Below, piece after piece: positions 1-5,495 of a DNA stretch of 9,877 nt. The stretch comes from an uncultured Bacilli bacterium (lineage in GTDB: Bacteria; Bacillota_I; Bacilli_A; RF39; UBA660). The translations under genes were made by a program, and so were the position numbers. The stretch spans positions 1 to 9,877 of the forward strand of contig CAOLUI010000038.1 of NCBI GenBank assembly GCA_948479395.1. Reading direction: 5' to 3'. The notes beneath the pieces were generated by a model. The model was not told the DNA's origin, ran no database searches, and worked only from the letters and a program-made list of their open reading frames with translations. Numbering within the stretch: position 1 is the first letter of the stretch; each line of letters begins with the position of its first letter.

Positions 1-48
1 TAATGATATTGTTATCACACTTAGCATTATTATTCTTTTTTTATTCAT
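1..48 (-). CDS. Start of a protein with a signal-peptide-like N-terminus (partial, cut by window edge)
   Basis: Only the first 16 codons lie in the window; the protein begins MNKKRIIMLSVITISL, a short basic n-region followed by a hydrophobic stretch. That is the usual look of a secreted or lipoprotein signal peptide or of an N-terminal membrane anchor. The start is an ATG at 48-46, preceded by an AAGGGG ribosome binding site at 58-63 with 9 bases of spacing. A well-formed promoter lies upstream (99-127). These three signals agree in position and strand, which is why I call a gene from so little coding sequence. The frame runs open to base 1. Nothing can be said about function beyond probable export or membrane location. 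An opposing plus-strand frame (3-155) is less well supported. Confidence 0.6.
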   Translation of the reverse strand, partial: MNKKRIIMLSVITISL

Positions 49-98
49 TTATTTTAGCCCCTTATCTTAATCTTATAGTTTATTTTTCTATTATTTCG

Positions 99-127
99 AT
101 TATAGCATTTATCACTTTTTTTAACAA
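99..127 (-). promoter_or_regulatory. Promoter for the partial gene at the left edge
   Basis: On the minus strand there is a perfect TATAAT -10 (99-104) with a TG extension (TGCTATAAT). A TTGTTA -35 lies at 122-127, 17 bases away. Transcription would begin near base 92 and give a leader of about 44 nt before the ATG at 48. Confidence 0.7.
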
Positions 128-140
128 CTATTTTGTCCCA

Positions 141-172
141 AATAAAAAGTCCTAATTTATCATAATTAGCAC
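141..172 (-). terminator. Rho-independent terminator after the DUF308 gene
   Basis: The arms 149-157 and 164-172 pair (GTCCTAATT with AATTAGCAC) with one internal mismatch and a 6-base loop. Read on the minus strand the hairpin is followed by TTTTTATT (141-148). It sits just after the stop codon at 178-180 and before the next promoter's -35. The stem is AT-rich, so strength is uncertain. Confidence 0.6.
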
Positions 173-177
173 TTATT

Positions 178-741
178 TTATTTAAAGTTTTTTAAAAATT
201 TTTTACTTCTTTTTTTCAATAAAACTAAATCATTTAAATTAATTATATTATAAAGCATTATAAATATACCAACAGTTTTAGTTATGACTAGAGTTCTAAA
301 AGGATTTATTATAATCATAATTCCCATAAATATTAATAAAAGAGTAGAAACAAAAATTATTTTTTTAGCCTCTTCGCCTACTTTTTTTAAGTTATAGAAT
401 AATAAAAGTTTATTTATTCCATCGATTAATAAAGCAATTCCTAGACTAATATTAAGAATATTTAACATTTTTAATGGATTAAACATTAGAAAGAGACCTA
501 AAATAATATTAATAATTCCAATAATTAAGTTAGTTTTAAATAATTTTATTTTATTCTTATCTATAAAAGTATAGATTTGAATTAAACCTGTGAGAAGAAA
601 AAATATACCTATTAAAACTCCAGCAATTGTATTAGCTATTTCACTTTTTAGAAATATAATTAAACCTAAAATAGCATATAGAAGGGAAAAACCCATTTCT
701 ATTAAAAGAATTTTGTTAAATCTCTCTTCCATTTTTTTCAT
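178..741 (-). CDS. DUF308 (HdeD-like) six-helix membrane protein
   Basis: This is a 187-residue, very hydrophobic protein with about six membrane helices, near residues 11-31, 37-60, 70-88, 93-116, 127-146 and 150-172. They are arranged as three two-helix repeats, with repeated NP turns (N88-P89, N146-P147). That is the pattern of the DUF308 family, whose best-known relative is E. coli HdeD, an acid-resistance membrane protein; the biochemical role of most members is unknown. The start is set at the ATG at 741 because AAGGG (750-754) lies 8 bases upstream; a GTG one codon earlier (744) is only 5 bases from it. The gene is monocistronic, with its own extended -10 promoter overlapped by a perfect palindrome, which suggests regulation by a DNA-binding protein. 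The C-terminus is strongly basic (KKRSKKFLKNFK) and probably cytoplasmic. Confidence 0.85.
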   Translation of the reverse strand: MKKMEERFNKILLIEMGFSLLYAILGLIIFLKSEIANTIAGVLIGIFFLLTGLIQIYTFIDKNKIKLFKTNLIIGIINIILGLFLMFNPLKMLNILNISLGIALLIDGINKLLLFYNLKKVGEEAKKIIFVSTLLLIFMGIMIIINPFRTLVITKTVGIFIMLYNIINLNDLVLLKKRSKKFLKNFK

Positions 742-753
742 CACATCATCCCT

Positions 754-769
754 TACTTAGGTCTAAGTA
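754..769. promoter_or_regulatory. 16-base inverted repeat over the DUF308 -10 (candidate operator)
   Basis: TACTTAG and CTAAGTA form perfect 7-base arms around a GT centre. The repeat shares bases with the -10 hexamer (766-771) and ends at the ribosome binding site (750-754). A repressor bound here would block RNA polymerase. That the repeat exists is certain; that it is an operator is inferred. Confidence 0.55.
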
Positions 770-794
770 TAGCATATTTTAAAATGGTTGTATA
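766..794 (-). promoter_or_regulatory. Promoter of the DUF308 gene
   Basis: The -10 is TATACT (766-771) with a TG extension (TGCTATACT). The -35 is TATACA (789-794), 17 bases upstream and matching TTGACA at four of six positions. The start of transcription would fall near 759, inside the palindrome. Confidence 0.7.
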
Positions 795-829
795 GATTGA
801 AAGATTTAATTGTATTTATTATTTTGTTT

Positions 830-856
830 AAAAAAAAGAAATAGAAAACTATTTCT
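830..856 (-). terminator. Terminator merged with the end of the lipoprotein gene
   Basis: AGAAATAG (837-844) and CTATTTCT (849-856) form an 8-base stem with a 4-base loop. On the minus strand it runs directly into a T-tract of about 8 (830-837), partly shared with the stem. The TAG stop codon (849-851) is inside the stem. The hairpin is AT-rich but well formed. Confidence 0.7.
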
Positions 857-1895
857 CAATTTCGGTATTAGTTACTATATCAGCATTAGTAAGTGATGTG
901 GCAATGGATAATAACTCTTCACTCGAAAGATCTGTTCCCGCTAAATAATATTCAATGTTATTGCTAGTCCAAGATATCGAATTAGATTGAAGCGCTGCGA
1001 CAGAATCATTTAAAAGATGTGGATCTCCATATACAGGAATTATTTCAAATTCATTACTTGAAGTGGCTTTTTCTTCGACTAAGATAAAGTTTTTATTTCC
1101 ACTATAAGTTAATATTACTCGATCTCCTTCTTCAGAATCTAGAACATCTTTACTTGTTAAATAGGTTTCATTAGGTATATACAATGGATAAACTATATCT
1201 TTTAAAGCACCTGTTTCCTCTTCAACTTTAGGACATGTTTTATTTTCATCACAAGTATTGGTGTTACAACAATCTTGATCTACTAAATCATCTAAATTAA
1301 AATCATCTTTGTCTAATCCGGCTTTTAAATCTAAAGATTTTATATCAACCTTTATTTTAACAACATCATCACTTGTAAATACTTCAATTCGTTCAATATT
1401 CATGCTTTTGTCAAAATATATTTTTTCATATGCTAGTTCACTATTATTGGGATAATTAACTCCTGCTTTTATAACATATTTGTTATCAACTTCTTCAATG
1501 GTACTTTTCTCATCATTTTTTATATCATTTAGTAATGAAGCTAGTAAGTAGGATTGACTAGAGTTATTTGGCCAATCACTTTGAAATTTAAAACTTTTGT
1601 TTAAACTTGGGGTAACTACATATACTCCTTCAGCATTTTTTAGTATTACTTGTTCATGATTATTAGTTTGGTTTATTAAACGAACTTTATAAAAATCGTC
1701 TTTTAAAAATGAGGCTTCAACTGAATAAACGTAGGTATCTTCATTGTTAATTATTTCCATGGATCCTTTTAATAAATAGGATTTAGATTTGGTTACTTTA
1801 TTTTCAAAATCATTTTTAGCTTTATTAATATCTATTTTGCCACAACTACAAGTTAAGAGTAACACTATAAATGTTAAAATACTTATTTTTTTCAC
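849..1895 (-). CDS. LolA/GerS-like lipoprotein with a C-terminal DUF4367-like part
   Basis: This is a 348-residue predicted membrane-anchored lipoprotein. Residues 1-18 form a signal peptide ending in a cysteine-rich lipobox (LLLTCSCG); C18 or C16 would be lipidated. Residues about 30-205 read like the beta-rich LolA/COG2834 fold, as in B. subtilis YdcC and C. difficile GerS: repeated strands of type 'YVYSVEASFLKDDFYKVRL', then a segment on residue-level dependence (YEKIYFDKSMNIERIEVF). Residues 235-335 resemble DUF4367-type modules, with a late 'W..NNIEYYLAGTDLSSEELLSIATSL' block. Between them is a linker holding C209, C210, C215 and C221. The start codon is GTG at 1895, with AAGGA about 10 bases upstream; no ATG fits. 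The family suggests an envelope role such as lipoprotein or lipid handling, or spore germination, but the exact job here is unknown. The gene is transcribed alone; I could not find a convincing promoter. Confidence 0.75.
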   Translation of the reverse strand: MKKISILTFIVLLLTCSCGKIDINKAKNDFENKVTKSKSYLLKGSMEIINNEDTYVYSVEASFLKDDFYKVRLINQTNNHEQVILKNAEGVYVVTPSLNKSFKFQSDWPNNSSQSYLLASLLNDIKNDEKSTIEEVDNKYVIKAGVNYPNNSELAYEKIYFDKSMNIERIEVFTSDDVVKIKVDIKSLDLKAGLDKDDFNLDDLVDQDCCNTNTCDENKTCPKVEEETGALKDIVYPLYIPNETYLTSKDVLDSEEGDRVILTYSGNKNFILVEEKATSSNEFEIIPVYGDPHLLNDSVAALQSNSISWTSNNIEYYLAGTDLSSEELLSIATSLTNADIVTNTEIEK

Positions 1896-1926
1896 TAAAC
1901 CACTTTCCTTTTCTACTTAAATATAT

Positions 1927-1956
1927 TTGTAGAAAAACAAAATATTCATGAATAAT
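1927..1956 (+). promoter_or_regulatory. Possible promoter of the DUF378 gene
   Basis: TTGTAG (1927-1932) and AATAAT (1951-1956) lie 18 bases apart, upstream of the plus-strand gene. The -10 differs from TATAAT at one base, but the -35 is weak. Tentative. Confidence 0.3.
1943..1954. repeat. 12-base perfect palindrome between two divergent genes
   Basis: TATTCATGAATA is fully self-complementary. It lies in the roughly 100-base gap between the minus-strand lipoprotein gene and the plus-strand DUF378 gene, and overlaps the tentative -10 of the latter. A regulator binding here could act on both genes, but a palindrome of this size in AT-rich DNA can also arise by chance. Confidence 0.5.
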
Positions 1957-1983
1957 TTTTATTCTTTGGTTAATAATAAAAAT

Positions 1984-1990
1984 AAAGGTG
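1984..1990 (+). promoter_or_regulatory. Ribosome binding site that fixes the DUF378 start
   Basis: AAAGGTG ends 9 bases before the ATG at 2000. It overlaps an in-frame GTG at 1988, so that GTG cannot be the start. Confidence 0.8.
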
Positions 1991-1999
1991 TGTGATAAA

Positions 2000-2212
2000 A
2001 TGGAAACTGTTCAAAAAGTATGTTTAGTTTTCACTATTGTGGGAGCACTAAATTGGGGTTTAATCGGATTTTTTGATTTTAACCTAGTTACTGCTTTATT
2101 CCAAGATAATAGTGCTATTACAAGAATAGTTTATAGTATAGTAGGAATTTGTGGATTAATTAATGTTGGTTTATTATTTAATCACATCACAAATGATCCA
2201 GTAAAAAAATAA
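2000..2212 (+). CDS. DUF378 family small membrane protein (YuzA-like)
   Basis: This 70-residue protein has two membrane helices, near residues 6-26 and 42-61, and carries the family hallmark GALNWGLIGFF (15-25) followed by a conserved 'FNLV' segment. It matches the DUF378 family, to which B. subtilis YuzA belongs; no function is established for the family. The start is the ATG at 2000, because the ribosome binding site covers the earlier in-frame GTG at 1988. It is the only plus-strand gene of the window. It is divergent from the lipoprotein gene and convergent with the DUF2752 gene, sharing a terminator that contains both stop codons. The tail DPVKK is short and basic. Assignment to the family is firm; the role is unknown. 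Confidence 0.9.
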   Translation: METVQKVCLVFTIVGALNWGLIGFFDFNLVTALFQDNSAITRIVYSIVGICGLINVGLLFNHITNDPVKK

Positions 2213-2240
2213 GCATTTTAGAAGATGCTTATTTTATTTT
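2206..2240. terminator. Bidirectional terminator shared by convergent genes
   Basis: An 11-base perfect stem (2206-2216 with 2225-2235, core ATAAGCAT/ATGCTTAT) has an 8-base loop. It is followed by TTTTATTTT on the plus strand and by a T-run on the minus strand (from the A-run at 2203-2209). The TAA of the DUF378 gene (2210-2212) and the TAA of the DUF2752 gene (2234-2236) both lie in or at the edge of the stem. Confidence 0.85.
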
Positions 2241-2635
2241 GAAATAACAACCGTTGGTTTAAGATAATCAAACTGAGGAATATTTCTTATTATGCCAAAG
2301 CCGATTGTTATGATTATTAATAAATAATAGATTAAAGAATTTATTTTTAATTTATGATGATAAATAATTAAACCAATTAGATATATAATCTTATAAATTA
2401 AAAATAATAATAATAAAATAAATGTTAAAGGATTATATCGAAATGCCTGATAAAAATTTAATTCTATTAAGGAGAATAACATCCTAGTTATACCACAACC
2501 AGGGCAATAAAAACCAGTTATTTTATGGAATAAACAAGGAATACTTAAGCCAAATTTTTGATTTAAAAAATAATATCCCTCTAAAATTAAGAAAAATATA
2601 ATTCCAAGGAATATTATTTTATATAATTTTTTCAT
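2234..2635 (-). CDS. DUF2752 membrane protein
   Basis: This 133-residue protein has about three membrane helices (near 5-24, 69-92 and 101-115). The family signature is clear: PCLFHKITGFYCPGCGITRM (33-52), with C34, C44 and C47, then AFRYNP (64-69) and a final RNIP (117-120). DUF2752 is widespread in bacteria, but its function is not established; the CPGCG turn could bind a metal or form a disulfide. The ATG (2635-2633) shares one base with the TAA of the gene before it (2637-2635), and there is no good ribosome binding site, so translation is probably coupled to that gene. It ends at the bidirectional terminator facing the DUF378 gene. Confidence 0.88.
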   Translation of the reverse strand: MKKLYKIIFLGIIFFLILEGYYFLNQKFGLSIPCLFHKITGFYCPGCGITRMLFSLIELNFYQAFRYNPLTFILLLLFLIYKIIYLIGLIIYHHKLKINSLIYYLLIIITIGFGIIRNIPQFDYLKPTVVISK

Positions 2636-3084
2636 TATTCAGCAAATCTATTTAAATCATTTTGAAGTAAACAATAATTTACTATTGATAAACCAAAAAT
2701 AGCTAAAACTAAATAAAGAACTGAGTTATCATTAATTTCTTTATTATACATTTTACCAGCATTATAGAGTTTTTGACCCATTTTATAGTTCCAATAAAAA
2801 GAATAAATTCCACATGTAACTATTGTTAATAAAAGGGCTACTCCACCTGAGGGAGTATTTTCTCCACTTACTTTATTTGCTTCATTAGTTAGACAAACAA
2901 ACCAATACAACCCATATATACCACAAGTTATAATAGATAAAATTACTGAAATAGCAATTTCTCTTTTTGTAATTATTGGTGTATTTGAATTATTATTATT
3001 TCCATTTACTTGTTTACCACAATTTGGGCATGCATTAAAATTTTCTTCTAACTCTTTACCACAATTTCCACAAAACTTACTCAC
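2635..3084 (-). CDS. Zinc-ribbon plus DUF4234 membrane protein
   Basis: This is a 149-residue protein. Residues 1-24 are a rubredoxin-like zinc ribbon with four cysteines, C5-x2-C8 and C19-x2-C22. An Asn-rich linker (27-35) leads to a DUF4234-type membrane part with helices near 43-63, 82-98 and 121-138. The motif TCGIYxxYW occurs twice (53-61 and 90-98) at the ends of the first two helices, a sign of an internal repeat. No function is established for DUF4234; the ribbon suggests a zinc-stabilised cytoplasmic contact module. The start is GTG (3084), set by a perfect AGGAGG at 3091-3096 with 6 bases of spacing. It is first in a two-gene operon with the DUF2752 gene, driven by a strong promoter (3107-3136). 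Confidence 0.88.
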   Translation of the reverse strand: MSKFCGNCGKELEENFNACPNCGKQVNGNNNNSNTPIITKREIAISVILSIITCGIYGLYWFVCLTNEANKVSGENTPSGGVALLLTIVTCGIYSFYWNYKMGQKLYNAGKMYNKEINDNSVLYLVLAIFGLSIVNYCLLQNDLNRFAE

Positions 3085-3090
3085 TTTTTA

Positions 3091-3096
3091 CCTCCT
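3091..3096 (-). promoter_or_regulatory. Consensus ribosome binding site for a GTG start
   Basis: AGGAGG, the best Shine-Dalgarno match in the window, lies 6 bases before the GTG at 3084. It makes this non-ATG start convincing. Confidence 0.85.
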
Positions 3097-3106
3097 AATC
3101 TTTAAT

Positions 3107-3136
3107 ATTATAGCATTTATAATTAAGATATGTAAA
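3107..3136 (-). promoter_or_regulatory. Promoter of the DUF4234-DUF2752 operon
   Basis: The -10 is TATAAT (3107-3112) with a TG extension (TGCTATAAT). The -35 is TTTACA (3131-3136), five of six to consensus, with an 18-base spacer. The leader is very short (about 16 nt). Confidence 0.75.
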
Positions 3137-3140
3137 TACA

Positions 3141-3168
3141 AAATAAAAAAGTCGAATTATTTTTCGAC
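3141..3168 (-). terminator. Terminator of the cdaA-cdaR operon
   Basis: GTCGAA (3151-3156) and TTCGAC (3163-3168) pair across a 6-base loop. On the minus strand TTTTTTATTT follows. The TAA stop of cdaR (3157-3159) lies in the loop. Confidence 0.8.
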
Positions 3169-4554
3169 AATTTTTATTTTAACTTTATTTGTTACGATAT
3201 AAGAGACACGAGGATCATCATTATCAATTTTAAGTTCAACTTCGTAGTCTCCTACAGTAAATCCTGATAAATCAACATATGCAGTAATATTTTCTTCCGT
3301 TATACTATCAATTACGGATTGAACGCCTTTTACTTGAACAGCAATAGCACTAGCATCAGTTAAATTAACTTTTAACTTTTCATCTAAATTTTTGTTAGTA
3401 ATAGCACTAATATTTAAAGTTTTTTGTTTTTCATCGCCAAAACTAACAATGATTTTAGCGCTTGTATCACTAATATAACGTACACCATTTGGTTTGGATA
3501 CAGTAACATTATATGTTTTAGAGCCATTATTTCCTAAATTAGAAACATCAATCGTTACGGGAACACTAGAAATATTATCTATAACATCTTTTTCTCCATA
3601 TATATCTACAGAATAGGAATTTGAACCATTTATAGTAACAGAAGAAATAGCTTTACCAGTTATCAATGATCCAGTAGTTAAGACTTTAATAGGAACTGAC
3701 TGTTTATAAGTATCAAGAGTTAAAGTTGCTGAAATAGTTGATGGAACTATTTCGACATTTTCTAATAAATTACCATCTTTATCATAAGCTACTAAAGGGA
3801 TATTATCAGTATCATAAGATCCAGCATCTTTGTAATCAGGATTTTGTAAATCAATTAAAGCTTTAACCGTAGCAATTTTATCTAAAGCATCTTTGGAGCC
3901 TTTAACAACTACTTCACTTTTAGATAATTCAACGTTTTCGACACTTAGTTTTTCATTTAATTTGTCTTCATTTAGTAATTCATAAGAAATAGAAGAAGTT
4001 TGACTAATTTTATTTTTGATAGTAACAGTTACATAAGTGGGATCTATTTTATACTTAATAGAATCTACCGTCTGATTATAAGTTAGTTTTACTTTATAAG
4101 GAGTATCACTTGGTTTATAATCAGTTAAATCAAGAACAACTTCATGATCTCCAAGTTGTTTAGCTAAGTAAATAGCACTTTTATTTCCAGTTAAAATTAT
4201 ATCAACACTTTCAACTAATCCTTCAACTACATAAGCTTCTTTATTATATAAAATTTTTACTGGTTGATTAGCAATTATTTCGGCTTCATTTTCCACTAAA
4301 TTAATAACTTCTTTATCAACTAAGAAAAACATACCTATCGCAAATCCTAAAGATAAATAAAGTAAGATATGAGGACGATTTAATACTTTTTCTAATTTAT
4401 TAGAATTATTTTTAAATTTATCCGATATTTTAAAAATTATTCGACTTATTGGAGTGACTATTAGAATATCAATTAAGTTATATAATTTATGAAATAAACC
4501 ATTTTTTTTGTGTTTCTTTTTCATTTTTGGTTGTTTTGCATTTTTTTTAGTCAT
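3157..4554 (-). CDS. cdaR: CdaR (YbbR-domain regulator of the diadenylate cyclase CdaA)
   Basis: This 465-residue membrane protein has one membrane helix at about 62-79. An outer part of about four YbbR repeats follows, roughly 95-175, 185-275, 285-370 and 380-465, each made of short beta strands with the typical 'V.V.G....I..I..V.A.IDL' pattern (for example 213-238). In Firmicutes CdaR binds CdaA in the membrane and modulates c-di-AMP synthesis. Its position directly after cdaA with an 8-base overlap is the standard arrangement. An AAGGAG (4564-4569) inside the end of cdaA lies 9 bases before the ATG. Odd points: a 60-residue cytoplasmic N-terminal extension, very Lys-rich at 1-18 and hydrophobic at 22-43, where other CdaR proteins usually begin close to the helix; and a terminator straight after, so glmM is not in this operon. 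Confidence 0.92.
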   Translation of the reverse strand: MTKKNAKQPKMKKKHKKNGLFHKLYNLIDILIVTPISRIIFKISDKFKNNSNKLEKVLNRPHILLYLSLGFAIGMFFLVDKEVINLVENEAEIIANQPVKILYNKEAYVVEGLVESVDIILTGNKSAIYLAKQLGDHEVVLDLTDYKPSDTPYKVKLTYNQTVDSIKYKIDPTYVTVTIKNKISQTSSISYELLNEDKLNEKLSVENVELSKSEVVVKGSKDALDKIATVKALIDLQNPDYKDAGSYDTDNIPLVAYDKDGNLLENVEIVPSTISATLTLDTYKQSVPIKVLTTGSLITGKAISSVTINGSNSYSVDIYGEKDVIDNISSVPVTIDVSNLGNNGSKTYNVTVSKPNGVRYISDTSAKIIVSFGDEKQKTLNISAITNKNLDEKLKVNLTDASAIAVQVKGVQSVIDSITEENITAYVDLSGFTVGDYEVELKIDNDDPRVSYIVTNKVKIKIVEK

Positions 4555-5368
4555 CTAAATCATCTCCTTCCATTTCTCGATCGGCTTCATAGAAGACTTC
4601 AGTTTTAGGTTTTAATTCTTCAATTAAACGCAATCTAAATTCGTCAAGAGATAAATTATAATTTAAATCTCCATCACAAGCGATGCTTATCTTTCCAGTT
4701 TCTTCTGAAACAATTAAAGCAATGGCATCACTTTCTTCAGCGATTCCTAAAGCGGCACGGTGTCTAGTTCCCAATTTTTTATTAACATTAGGATCCATAC
4801 TAGTTTTAAATACACTTCCTGCACAAGTAATTCTATTTCCCTGAATAATTATCCCACCGTCATGAAGAGGAGAATTTTTAAAAAATAAGTTACATAGTAG
4901 TTCACTAGTTATATCAGCATAAAGTTTAGTTGCTGGATCTATATATTCTTGTAGAGATATATCACGTTCAATGACGATTAAAGCTCCAGTTTTAGTTTTT
5001 TTCAAAGCTTCAATTGCTTCCATTATTTCACAAACCATTTTTTCTCTTTCATCAAATGTTAAAGTTTTATGGCGACCCAGTAATTGAGTTCGACCAATAC
5101 TCTCTAAAACACTTCTAATTTCTGGTTGAAATATTATTATTATAGCTAATGGTCCCCATTCTAAAATGTATTCAAGAATTATTCCTATAGTAAATAAATT
5201 AAATATTTTACTAAATAATTCAATAGCTAATATTAAAATGACTCCTTTAACAATTAAAATCATTTTGACATTATTTTTTATATTTTTTAAAATATAATAA
5301 AATAATAGCCAAACAATACAAATATCTAATATTTTAGTTACTAGTGTCCATAACGATTGTAAAGACAT
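4547..5368 (-). CDS. cdaA: CdaA diadenylate cyclase (c-di-AMP synthase)
   Basis: The enzyme joins two ATP into cyclic di-AMP, a second messenger controlling potassium and osmotic balance and cell-wall homeostasis. Counting from the GTG at 5377, three membrane helices lie near 12-31, 37-57 and 61-83. A coiled linker follows (84-125), then the DAC (DisA_N) domain with both catalytic motifs intact: DGG (173-175, in SPLHDGGIII) and GTRHRAA (203-209). Length and layout match B. subtilis CdaA (YbbP). I place the start at the ATG at 5368 (273 aa), because AGGGAG (5377-5382) lies 8 bases upstream and overlaps the earlier GTG (5377), which therefore cannot be used. The acidic tail (EMEGDDLDD) overlaps the start of cdaR. 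The leader is about 20 nt, too short for a riboswitch. Confidence 0.95.
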   Translation of the reverse strand: MSLQSLWTLVTKILDICIVWLLFYYILKNIKNNVKMILIVKGVILILAIELFSKIFNLFTIGIILEYILEWGPLAIIIIFQPEIRSVLESIGRTQLLGRHKTLTFDEREKMVCEIMEAIEALKKTKTGALIVIERDISLQEYIDPATKLYADITSELLCNLFFKNSPLHDGGIIIQGNRITCAGSVFKTSMDPNVNKKLGTRHRAALGIAEESDAIALIVSEETGKISIACDGDLNYNLSLDEFRLRLIEELKPKTEVFYEADREMEGDDLDD

Positions 5369-5376
5369 TTTTATCA

Positions 5377-5382
5377 CTCCCT
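5377..5382 (-). promoter_or_regulatory. Ribosome binding site that fixes the cdaA start
   Basis: AGGGAG with 8 bases to the ATG at 5368; its last base is the G of the in-frame GTG at 5377. Confidence 0.75.
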
Positions 5383-5394
5383 TTTCGTTTTTTT

Positions 5395-5423
5395 ATTATA
5401 ACAAATTTTTAATTTTTATTCTA
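5395..5423 (-). promoter_or_regulatory. Promoter of the cdaA-cdaR operon
   Basis: A perfect TATAAT -10 (5395-5400) has a TG extension (TGTTATAAT). The -35 at 17 bases (5418-5423, TAGAAT) is poor, as is common for extended -10 promoters. Confidence 0.6.
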
Positions 5424-5495
5424 TATGTTATAAAGAAAGAAAAAGTAAACTTGTCACTTTGTTTTAAATGATTAAAGGTCAAAAAAAAAATTATT

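Noticed and set aside
3..155. Plus-strand open frame of 50 codons, hydrophobic, as the end of a membrane protein
   Set aside because: The opposite strand has a promoter, ribosome binding site and signal-peptide start in register over the same bases, plus the terminator of the DUF308 gene. T-rich DNA gives hydrophobic frames by default. It cannot be fully excluded without sequence to the left.
5369..5495. Riboswitch (for example the c-di-AMP ydaO type) upstream of cdaA
   Set aside because: The leader from the predicted promoter is only about 20 nt and the whole gap about 120 bases, mostly A/T; no riboswitch-like folding is visible.
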